From an uncultured Bacteroidia bacterium (lineage in GTDB: Bacteria; Bacteroidota; Bacteroidia; Bacteroidales; UBA932): a stretch of 38,641 nucleotides of DNA. The position numbers and the translations under genes are program-made. Positions 31,940 through 38,641 of this stretch are shown piece by piece; position 1 is the first letter of the stretch, and each line of letters begins with the position of its first letter. A model generated the notes under the pieces. That model was not told the origin of the DNA. It searched no databases and saw nothing but the letters and a program-made list of their open reading frames with translations. Location: positions 1 through 38,641 of the forward strand of contig CACXMA010000016.1 of NCBI GenBank assembly GCA_902768665.1, given 5' to 3'.

Positions 31940-34486
31940 ATGGCCGGCGGGGAGATTGACAGGAGGCTGGAAGCCAAGCTCGGTTTCGACCGGATCCGCG
32001 AGATGATCGCGGCCCGGACGATGACCGCCTATGCCGACGGCCGCGTCCGCACCGAGACTTTCTCGACGCGCCCCGACGAGATCCGCCGCCGCCTGCTGCT
32101 GACCGACGAGATGCGGCTCGTGGTGATGTTCGAGGAGAACTTCCCCATGGCCGGGTACATCGACTGCCGGGACTTTCTCGAGCCGCTGGAGAAGTCGGGA
32201 TCGATCGACCTTCTGTCCCTCGGCAAGCTGAAAACGCTCCTCGAGACGGTCCGCCGGATCACCCATTTTTTCAGCGGGGTCAAGGACGGCGTCTATCCCA
32301 ACCTCAAGCGGATGGCCTCGCGGGTGCTCTATTTCGCCGAAGTGACGCGCCGCATCGACACGATCCTCGACAAGTTCGGCGAGGTCAAGGACACCGCCTC
32401 CGACGACCTCTACAAGATCCGCCGCGACATCCGCCAGGCCGAGGCCGACATCTCCAAGCGCATCGGCCAGATCCTCCGGAAAGCGCAGCAGGAGGGCATC
32501 GCCGACGCCGACGCCTCGGTGGTGGTCCGCGACGGCAAGATGCTGATTCCGGTGGCGTCCGCCCACAAGAAACGCCTCTCCGGCTTTGTCTGGGACGAGT
32601 CCGCGACCGGAAAGACCACCTTCATCGAACCGGCGGAAATCGTTGCGCTGCAAAACGACCTTTCCGAGCTCCGCTTCGCCGAGACCCGGGAAATCGCCCG
32701 GATTCTCCGCGAGTTCACGGAATTCCTGCGCCCGTACATCCCCGACCTTCTGGTCAGCGCGGATTTTGTCGGCGAGATCGATTTCCTGCTCGCCAAGGCC
32801 CAGACGGCCCTCGACATGATCGCGGGCATGCCCGTGATTTCCGACGACGGCGCCGTGCGGATCCGCAAGGCCCGCCACCCCCTGCTGGAGCGCGCCCTCC
32901 GCAAGGAAAAGAAGGAGATCGTGCCGCTGACGGTCACGCTCGACCAGGGCAAGCACATCCTTCTCATCTCCGGCCCGAACGCCGGCGGCAAGTCCGTCTG
33001 CCTGAAGACCGTGGGTCTGCTGCAGTATATGTTCCAGTGGGGCATGCTGGTCCCGACCTCCGAGACTTCCGAGCTGATGGTCTATGACCGGATCATGGTC
33101 TCCATCGGCGACGACCAGTCCCTCGAGAACGACCTTTCGACCTACAGCTCCTTCCTCGCCGACATGCGCCGGATGCTGGCGGAGGCCGACGGGAACACGC
33201 TCGTGCTCATCGACGAATTCGGTTCCGGCACCGAGCCGGCCGCCGGCGGCGCCATCGCCGAGGCCATCCTCGCGGAGCTGGACCGCCGCGGCGTCTATGC
33301 CGTCATCACGACCCACTACTCGAACCTCAAGTTCTATGCGGCCGGGCAGGACACCGGCGTCGTCAACGGCGCCATGCTCTTCGACGCCAAGAACATCACC
33401 CCGCTCTTCCAGCTGGAAATCGGCCTCCCGGGCAATTCCTTCGCCTTCGAGCTGGCGCGGAAGATGGGCCTCCCCGAGGCCATCGTCCATGACGCCGAGG
33501 AGCGTGCCGGGGAGAGTTTCGTCGCCGTCGAGCGAAACCTGAGGAAAATCGCCCGCGGCCGCCGTGCCCTCGACGAGAAGCTCCAGAAGGTCAAGGCCGC
33601 CGACAAGACCCTCGACACCCTTACCGACAAGTACCAGAAGGAGCTGGAGGACATCCGTTCCCAGCGCAAGGACATCCTCGAGGGTGCCAAGCGGGAGGCG
33701 GAAAACATCATCCGCGGGGCGAACCGCCAGGTCGAGAATACCATCCGCTCGATCAAGGAATCCCAGGCCGAGAAGGAGGCCACGAAAGAGGCCCGCAAGG
33801 GGCTGCAGGACTTTATCCAGGCCCTCGGCGAGACCAAGCGCGTGCAGGAAAAGAACCGCGAGGCCTACCTCGACGAGAAGCTCCGCCAGGTCGAGGCGCA
33901 CAAGGCCCGCGAGCAGGCCCGTCGCCTCCGCCGCGCCCCGAAGGAGGAGCGCACGGCCCTGGAGAGCACTTCCGAGGAGCAGAAACGCCTCGAACAGTTC
34001 CGCACTTCGCCCCTGAAGGCCGGTGAGAAGGTCCGCATCAAGGACAACGGCCTCGTGGGCGAGGTCTCCAAGGTCTCGACCAAGGCCGTGACCGTCATCG
34101 TCGGCAACATCCAGACGAAGCTCCCGCTCGACCGCGTGGAGAAGATCACCGCCAACGAGTTCCGCGCCGCGGAGAAGAAAGCCGCGCCGAGCCGCGTCCC
34201 GCTCCAGAAGATCGACGTGTCCATCCAGAACCGGAAACTCAACTTCCAGCCTGAGCTCGACGTCCGCGGCCAGCGCGTCGGCGAGGCGCTCGAGAACGTC
34301 ATGCGCTATGCCGACGACGCGCTCATGCTCTCGGTCGGCCAGGTCCGCATCCTCCACGGCAAGGGCACGGGCGCCCTCCGCGAGGAGATCCAGAAATACC
34401 TCCGGACCGTCCCCGGTGTGGTTTCCGTCGCCGACGAGGATATCCGCTTCGGCGGGTCCGGCGTCACCGTCGTCAAATTCGGCTGA
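31940..34486 (+). CDS. mutS2: MutS2-family ATPase/nuclease
   Basis: A MutS paralogue without mismatch-recognition domains; MutS2 proteins suppress recombination and, in Bacillus, act on collided ribosomes. The 848-residue product has the clamp/core region, Walker A GPNAGGKS at 345-352, Walker B LVLIDEFGSGTEP, a long coiled coil (about 515-680), a KOW-like segment (AGEKVRIKDNGLVGEV), and a C-terminal Smr nuclease domain with LDVRG at 773-777 and HGKGTGALRE. All expected domains are complete. Confidence 0.96.
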   Translation: MAGGEIDRRLEAKLGFDRIREMIAARTMTAYADGRVRTETFSTRPDEIRRRLLLTDEMRLVVMFEENFPMAGYIDCRDFLEPLEKSGSIDLLSLGKLKTLLETVRRITHFFSGVKDGVYPNLKRMASRVLYFAEVTRRIDTILDKFGEVKDTASDDLYKIRRDIRQAEADISKRIGQILRKAQQEGIADADASVVVRDGKMLIPVASAHKKRLSGFVWDESATGKTTFIEPAEIVALQNDLSELRFAETREIARILREFTEFLRPYIPDLLVSADFVGEIDFLLAKAQTALDMIAGMPVISDDGAVRIRKARHPLLERALRKEKKEIVPLTVTLDQGKHILLISGPNAGGKSVCLKTVGLLQYMFQWGMLVPTSETSELMVYDRIMVSIGDDQSLENDLSTYSSFLADMRRMLAEADGNTLVLIDEFGSGTEPAAGGAIAEAILAELDRRGVYAVITTHYSNLKFYAAGQDTGVVNGAMLFDAKNITPLFQLEIGLPGNSFAFELARKMGLPEAIVHDAEERAGESFVAVERNLRKIARGRRALDEKLQKVKAADKTLDTLTDKYQKELEDIRSQRKDILEGAKREAENIIRGANRQVENTIRSIKESQAEKEATKEARKGLQDFIQALGETKRVQEKNREAYLDEKLRQVEAHKAREQARRLRRAPKEERTALESTSEEQKRLEQFRTSPLKAGEKVRIKDNGLVGEVSKVSTKAVTVIVGNIQTKLPLDRVEKITANEFRAAEKKAAPSRVPLQKIDVSIQNRKLNFQPELDVRGQRVGEALENVMRYADDALMLSVGQVRILHGKGTGALREEIQKYLRTVPGVVSVADEDIRFGGSGVTVVKFG

Positions 34487-34488
34487 TC

Positions 34489-34896
34489 ATGGAAGCGGCT
34501 TCCGGCAAACTGCAGGGAAAACGCGCTGCGGGACAGCTGGGCGAGGACATCGCCTGCCGCTATCTCGAGCAGCAGGGACAGACCGTCCTGGCGCGCAACT
34601 GGCGGAGCGGCCACCTCGAAATCGACATCGTGACCTCCGACCGGGAGGGGAATCTCCGTTTCGTGGAGGTGAAAACCCGCATCGAGCCGGTCGCCCTCGC
34701 GCCCGAGGAGCAGGTGAACGCTACCAAGCAGCGCCGCCTTGCCGCCGCGGCCCGGGCTTATCTCAACGATTCCGGGGCGCCGAAGCCCCTCGCCGGCAGC
34801 GGCGAATCCTTCTTCGACATCGTCTCCGTCGTTCTCGGCGGCGGCCGGCAGGAAGTGGAGTATTTTCCCGCCGCTTGGGTGCCCATGTATGTGTAA
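34489..34896 (+). CDS. YraN/UPF0102-family predicted nuclease
   Basis: A 135-residue protein of the YraN family, with a restriction-endonuclease-like fold. Motifs GQLGEDIACRYLEQQGQTVL, EIDIVTSDREGNLRFVEVKT (with the D...E-x-K catalytic pattern) and the later FFDIVSVVL are in place. The role is unknown; related proteins bind or process Holliday-junction-like DNA or help transformation in some bacteria. It starts 2 bases after the mutS2 stop. Confidence 0.9.
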   Translation: MEAASGKLQGKRAAGQLGEDIACRYLEQQGQTVLARNWRSGHLEIDIVTSDREGNLRFVEVKTRIEPVALAPEEQVNATKQRRLAAAARAYLNDSGAPKPLAGSGESFFDIVSVVLGGGRQEVEYFPAAWVPMYV

Positions 34897-34932
34897 ATGA
34901 GCACGAACAGCCGGGTCCGTGCTGTTGAAAAC

Positions 34933-34963
34933 TTTGTTAATTAAATAATTTTACGTATCTTTG
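34933..34963 (+). promoter_or_regulatory. Promoter of the str operon
   Basis: TTTG at 34933-34936 and a perfect TATCTTTG at 34956-34963, 19 bases apart, followed by CAG. The initially transcribed region closely resembles that of the rplP operon. Confidence 0.75.
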
Positions 34964-34966
34964 CAG

Positions 34967-35003
34967 CCCAAAAAATGCGGAAACATAAGAGCCGCTGCTT
35001 GGG
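34967..35003 (+). promoter_or_regulatory. Leader hairpin of the str operon
   Basis: Two nested stems at the very start of the transcript: cccaa (34967-34971) with ttggg (34999-35003), and gcgg (34977-34980) with ccgc (34992-34995). It is a candidate site for ribosomal-protein feedback or for 5' end stabilisation. Confidence 0.5.
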
Positions 35004-35036
35004 AAGTAACTATAATTTATTTATTTACAAACATTT

Positions 35037-35420
35037 ATGCCCACAATTCAACAACTTGTCCGCAAAGGACGCGAGACCATTGAAGTAAAGAGCAAGTCTC
35101 GTGCGTTGGATGCTTGTCCTCAGAAGCGTGGCGTGTGTCTGCGTGTTTACACGACGACCCCTAAGAAGCCGAACTCCGCGATGCGTAAAGTCGCCCGTGT
35201 CCGTCTTTCCAACGCCAAAGAGGTCAATGCCTACATCCCCGGTGAGGGCCACAACCTCCAGGAACACAGCATCGTGCTGGTCCGCGGCGGCCGTGTGAAG
35301 GACCTTCCGGGTGTCCGTTACCACATCCTTAGAGGAGCTTTGGATACCGCTGGCGTAGAAGGCAGGACCCAGTCCCGTTCTCTCTACGGTGCGAAACGCC
35401 CGAAGAAATCTAAGAAGTAA
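35037..35420 (+). CDS. rpsL: 30S ribosomal protein S12
   Basis: S12 (uS12), 127 residues, at the decoding centre. [20 protein letters not shown] at the start, the [19 protein letters not shown] loop with the wild-type streptomycin-sensitive lysine, and [16 protein letters not shown] are conserved. First gene of the str operon, about 70 bases after the promoter. Confidence 0.98.
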   Translation: MPTIQQLVRKGRETIEVKSKSRALDACPQKRGVCLRVYTTTPKKPNSAMRKVARVRLSNAKEVNAYIPGEGHNLQEHSIVLVRGGRVKDLPGVRYHILRGALDTAGVEGRTQSRSLYGAKRPKKSKK

Positions 35421-35447
35421 TCATTTACCTTATTAATTTATTTCACA

Positions 35448-35924
35448 ATGAGAAAAGCGAAGCCTAAAAAGAGGATTCTACTTCCTGATCCGAAGTTCCA
35501 CGATGTGGAGGTTACCCGTTTCGTGAACAATCTTATGCTCCAGGGGAAGAAGAGTATCGCGTATTCTATTTTTTACGATGCCATTGACATGGTAGGCGAG
35601 AAGATGAAAGATTCTGAACAGGCTCCTCTCGATATTTGGAAGAAAGCCCTCGAGAACGTGACCCCTCAGGTTGAGGTCAAGTCCCGTCGTATCGGTGGTG
35701 CGAACTTCCAGGTGCCGACTGAGTTGCGCCCGGAACGGAAGGTCTCCGTTTCCATGAAGAACCTGATCTCCTTTGCTCGGAAGCGTTCCGGCCACTCTAT
35801 GGCAGAAAAACTTTGCGCCGAAATCGTCGCCGCTTACAACAGTGAGGGTGGCGCCTTCAAGCGTAAAGAGGATATGCACAGAATGGCAGAGGCCAACAAG
35901 GCATTTGCACACTTCCGTTTTTAA
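35448..35924 (+). CDS. rpsG: 30S ribosomal protein S7
   Basis: S7 (uS7), 158 residues, a primary binder of the 16S 3' domain. [40 protein letters not shown] and [19 protein letters not shown] are diagnostic. In E. coli S7 regulates the str operon; no such site is shown here. Confidence 0.98.
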   Translation: MRKAKPKKRILLPDPKFHDVEVTRFVNNLMLQGKKSIAYSIFYDAIDMVGEKMKDSEQAPLDIWKKALENVTPQVEVKSRRIGGANFQVPTELRPERKVSVSMKNLISFARKRSGHSMAEKLCAEIVAAYNSEGGAFKRKEDMHRMAEANKAFAHFRF

Positions 35925-35938
35925 TTCCGACAAGCTAA

Positions 35939-38059
35939 ATGGCGAACAGGGATCTTACATTCACCCGTAACATCGGCATCATGGCGCATATCGATGCCGG
36001 CAAGACGACGACCTCGGAACGTATCCTCTACTATACTGGGAAAACCCACAAGATAGGAGAGGTCCACGAGGGTGCCGCGACCATGGACTGGATGGTCCAG
36101 GAGCAGGAGCGTGGTATCACCATCACCTCCGCCGCGACAACCGCGTTCTGGCACTATGCAGGCAAGGTTTATCAGATCAACCTGATCGATACGCCCGGCC
36201 ACGTAGACTTCACCGTTGAGGTGGAGCGTTCCCTCCGTGTACTTGACGGAACGATTGCGACATTCTGCGCCGTCGGCCGTGTCCAGCCCCAGTCCGAGAC
36301 TGTCTGGCGCCAGGCCGACAAATACGGCGTGCCGAAAATTGCGTACGTGAACAAGATGGACCGGGTCGGTGCCGATTTCCTCTCCTGTGTGGAGGAGATC
36401 CGCACGAAGCTCGGTGCGAACGCTGTTCCCGTCTGCCTCCCTATCGGTGCGGAGGACAAATTTGAAGGCATCGTCGACCTGCTCTCCCGCAAGGCCATCT
36501 ACTACGACAATTCCGAGGAACTCGTCAACTACCGTGTTGCCGAGATCCCGGCGTCGATGGAGGCCGAGGTCGCCGAGTGGAGGGACAAACTCCTCGAGGC
36601 GGCGGCAGAGTGCGACGAAGCGCTGATGGAGAAATATTTCGAGGATCCTGATTCCGTTACGGAGGAGGAGATCATCGCGGCGATCCGCAAGGGTACCATC
36701 GCGATGCAGATCGTCCCCGCCTGCTGCGGATCATCCTTCAAGAACAAGGGGGTCCAGTTCCTCCTTGACGCCGTCATGCGTTACCTTCCGTCCCCGCTCG
36801 ACAAGGGTGCCGTTACCGGAACCAATCCGAGAACGGGTGCCGAGATCGAGCGCAAACCGTCGAACCAGGAGCCTTTCTGCGCCCTTGTGTTCAAGATCGC
36901 GACCGACCCGTTCGTGGGCCGTCTCGCCTTCCTCCGGGCTTATTCCGGACGGCTTGACGCCGGTTCCTATGTCTATAACACGCGTACCGCCAAGAAGGAA
37001 CGTGTGGCCCGTCTGTATCAGATGCACTCCAACCACCAGAACCCGATCGAGTTCGTGGAGGCGGGTGATATCTGCGCAGCCGTCGGCTTCAAGGACCTCC
37101 GCACCGGCGATACGGTCTGTGTCGAAGACCACCCGATCGTCCTGGAATCCATGGAATTCCCGGATCCGGTCATCGGTATTGCCGTCGAGCCCAAGACCCA
37201 GCAGGATCTTGACAAGCTCGGCATCGCGCTCGGCAAGCTGGCCGAGGAAGACCCGACGTTCACCGTAAAGGCCGATCCCGAGACGGGTCAGACCGTCATC
37301 AGCGGCATGGGTGAGCTGCACCTCGACATCATCGTGGACCGTCTCCGCCGCGAGTTCGGCGTGGACATCAACCAGGGTGCGCCGCAGGTCAACTACAAGG
37401 AAGCGATCACCAGTGAGGTGGAGCTCCGCGAGGTCTTCAAGAAGCAGACGGGCGGACGCGGCAAGTTCGCGGACATCATCGTAAGAATCTCTCCCGCAGA
37501 CGAAGGCGTCAACGGTCTGCAGTTCGTCAACGAGGTCAAGGGCGGCAACATCCCCAAGGAGTACATCCCGTCCATCGAGAAGGGCTTCCAGGCAGCCATG
37601 GCAAATGGCGTCCTGGCCGGCTACGAGGTGCCTTCCCTGAAGGTGACCGTGCTCGACGGATCGTACCACCCGGTGGATTCCGACCAGCTCTCGTTCGAAA
37701 TCGCAGCCCGCATGGCCTTCCGTCATGCTTGTCCGAAGGCGCATCCTGTCCTGATGGAGCCCATCATGTCCCTCGAGGTCGTGACCCCGGAGGATTACAT
37801 GGGCGACATCGTCGGCGACCTCAACCGTCGCCGCGGACAGATTGTCGCCATGGATTCGACATCCAACGGCGCCCGTATCGTCAAGGCTTATGTTCCGCTC
37901 GCCGAACAGTTCGGTTACGTCACCGTCCTGAGGACCCTGTCCTCCGGCCGTGCCACGAGCACGATGACGTTCGACCACTACGCCGAGGTCCCGGCGAATC
38001 TCGCCAAGGACATCGTCGAGAAGAGCGGCTACAGCAGACGTTCCGCCGAGGAAGAATAA
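35939..38059 (+). CDS. fusA: Elongation factor G
   Basis: EF-G drives translocation of tRNA and mRNA using GTP. The 706-residue product has intact G motifs: [20 protein letters not shown] (G1), [10 protein letters not shown] (G2), DTPGHVDF (G3) and [10 protein letters not shown] (G4). Domains II to V follow, ending with [15 protein letters not shown], the domain V counterpart of the sequence at the start of this window. This is the canonical copy in the str operon. Confidence 0.98.
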   Translation: MANRDLTFTRNIGIMAHIDAGKTTTSERILYYTGKTHKIGEVHEGAATMDWMVQEQERGITITSAATTAFWHYAGKVYQINLIDTPGHVDFTVEVERSLRVLDGTIATFCAVGRVQPQSETVWRQADKYGVPKIAYVNKMDRVGADFLSCVEEIRTKLGANAVPVCLPIGAEDKFEGIVDLLSRKAIYYDNSEELVNYRVAEIPASMEAEVAEWRDKLLEAAAECDEALMEKYFEDPDSVTEEEIIAAIRKGTIAMQIVPACCGSSFKNKGVQFLLDAVMRYLPSPLDKGAVTGTNPRTGAEIERKPSNQEPFCALVFKIATDPFVGRLAFLRAYSGRLDAGSYVYNTRTAKKERVARLYQMHSNHQNPIEFVEAGDICAAVGFKDLRTGDTVCVEDHPIVLESMEFPDPVIGIAVEPKTQQDLDKLGIALGKLAEEDPTFTVKADPETGQTVISGMGELHLDIIVDRLRREFGVDINQGAPQVNYKEAITSEVELREVFKKQTGGRGKFADIIVRISPADEGVNGLQFVNEVKGGNIPKEYIPSIEKGFQAAMANGVLAGYEVPSLKVTVLDGSYHPVDSDQLSFEIAARMAFRHACPKAHPVLMEPIMSLEVVTPEDYMGDIVGDLNRRRGQIVAMDSTSNGARIVKAYVPLAEQFGYVTVLRTLSSGRATSTMTFDHYAEVPANLAKDIVEKSGYSRRSAEEE

Positions 38060-38087
38060 TTTGTAGAAATCTAAAAATGTTTTTGAT

Positions 38088-38393
38088 ATGAGTCAGAAAA
38101 TCAGAATCAAACTGAAATCATTCGATCACATGCTCGTCGACAAGTCGGCCGCCAAGATCGTTGATACGGTGAAGTCTACAGGTGCAAAGGTCAATGGTCC
38201 CATTCCGCTGCCTACCCACAAGAAGATCTTTACCGTGAACCGCTCGACCTTCGTCAACAAGAAGTCCCGCGAGCAGTTCGAGCTTGACTCCTACGTCCGC
38301 CTGCTCGACATTGACGACAGCAACGCCAAGACCGTTGATGCCCTCATGAAGCTCGAGCTTCCCTCCGGCGTAGAGGTTGAGATCAAAGTCTGA
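38088..38393 (+). CDS. rpsJ: 30S ribosomal protein S10
   Basis: S10 (uS10, NusE), 101 residues, in the 30S head and also a partner of NusB in antitermination. [40 protein letters not shown] and the end [10 protein letters not shown] are typical. In most bacteria rplC follows at once as part of the S10 operon; here a hairpin and a tRNA follow, so rpsJ is the last protein gene of this unit. Confidence 0.98.
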   Translation: MSQKIRIKLKSFDHMLVDKSAAKIVDTVKSTGAKVNGPIPLPTHKKIFTVNRSTFVNKKSREQFELDSYVRLLDIDDSNAKTVDALMKLELPSGVEVEIKV

Positions 38394-38414
38394 GAGTAAT
38401 CTTGTCAGAGAAAG

Positions 38415-38445
38415 CGGGGCTGTTTCTGTATCAGAAGCGGCCCCG
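38415..38445 (+). terminator. Hairpin between rpsJ and the tRNA
   Basis: Outer stem cggggc (38415-38420) with gccccg (38440-38445) and an inner stem tttctg/cagaag. There is no T run, so it may be an RNA processing signal that separates the tRNA from the mRNA rather than a full terminator. Confidence 0.5.
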
Positions 38446-38450
38446 TGACC

Positions 38451-38524
38451 GGTCCCTTAGCTCAGTCGGTTAGAGCAGCGGACTCATAATCCGTGGGTCG
38501 TGGGTTCAAGTCCCCCAGGGACCA
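38451..38524 (+). tRNA. tRNA with CAU anticodon (tRNA-Ile2 or elongator tRNA-Met)
   Basis: A complete cloverleaf: acceptor GGTCCCT with AGGGACC and discriminator A; D arm GCTC/GAGC; anticodon stem gcgga/tccgt with CAT at 38485-38487; five-base variable loop; T loop TTCAAGT. CCA is not encoded. The sequence CCCTTAGCTCAG, GACTCATAATC and GGTTCAAGTCC closely resembles the E. coli tRNA-Ile2 that is converted to read AUA by lysidine, so Ile2 is slightly favoured over Met. The T stem has one apparent T-C mismatch (38501/38515). Confidence 0.92.
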
Positions 38525-38598
38525 CAAAAAAGGAGATGCAGGCGCGAGGGCACTGAAAAAGGTGCCTAACCAGAAGGCCTCTGACAATTAAGACAATC

Positions 38599-38636
38599 GA
38601 AGGATATCGAGATATTTCGGTATCCTTCATTTTTTT
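38599..38636 (+). terminator. Rho-independent terminator at the end of the str-tRNA unit
   Basis: Stem gaaggata (38599-38606) with tatccttc (38621-38628), followed by A and seven Ts. The 75 bases between the tRNA and this hairpin hold no gene; a small ggcac/gtgcc hairpin (around 38549-38566) is visible. Confidence 0.85.
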
Positions 38637-38641
38637 CGATT

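Noticed and set aside
28898-34357. A 1819-codon open frame on the minus strand across flotillin, aspS, cdaA and mutS2
   Set aside because: It is antisense to four well-conserved genes, crosses their gaps, and has a composition typical of GC-rich shadow frames, where TTA, CTA and TCA are rare in the sense strand.

Overview
The window reads as chromosomal DNA of a GC-rich member of the Bacteroidota, most likely order Bacteroidales. Reasons: most transcription starts are preceded by the Bacteroidota -7 box TAnnTTTG (usually followed by CAG) with a TTTG/TTG about 19-20 bases upstream; genes of Bacteroidota-restricted families are present (DUF4270 lipoprotein, DUF3098, DUF4294, short GT5 'glycogen synthase'); and most genes lack a Shine-Dalgarno sequence. 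I cannot fix the family or genus from sequence alone.

Layout. 1-10.4 kb is mixed housekeeping: the tail of an EF-G-like protein, a TlpA-type thioredoxin lipoprotein, uvrC, a PnuC-type transporter, acpP, a small AT-rich lipoprotein between two near-identical terminators, then on the minus strand the short glycogen synthase plus DUF4270 lipoprotein, and divergently ftsX-DUF3098-uppP-lpxH, which ends overlapping a convergent DUF4294 gene. 10.6-21.4 kb is one long ribosomal operon on the plus strand, from rplP (L16) through the spc and alpha sections (secY, map, infA, rpmJ, rpoA) to rplQ. 21.5-25.7 kb holds a large transglutaminase-like lipoprotein, a two-helix membrane protein and ksgA. 25.7-34.9 kb holds a ManC-like nucleotidyltransferase with an altered active-site signature, nfeD-flotillin-HTH, aspS, cdaA, mutS2 and a YraN-family gene. 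34.9-38.6 kb is the str operon, rpsL-rpsG-fusA-rpsJ, followed by a CAU tRNA and a terminator.

Two things stand out. First, the normally continuous str-S10-spc-alpha ribosomal cluster is cut and re-ordered: rpsJ is the last gene of the str operon and is followed by a tRNA, while rplP starts the other piece from its own promoter. The seven genes expected between them (rplC, rplD, rplW, rplB, rpsS, rplV, rpsC) are not in the window. Second, a family of 27-base hairpin elements is scattered through the window. It occurs between genes in both orientations and also in frame inside coding sequences, including the rRNA methyltransferase gene ksgA and, three times, the transglutaminase-like gene. Base changes in the arms are compensatory in several copies, so the hairpin itself appears to be maintained. 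No transposase or other mobilising gene is visible here.
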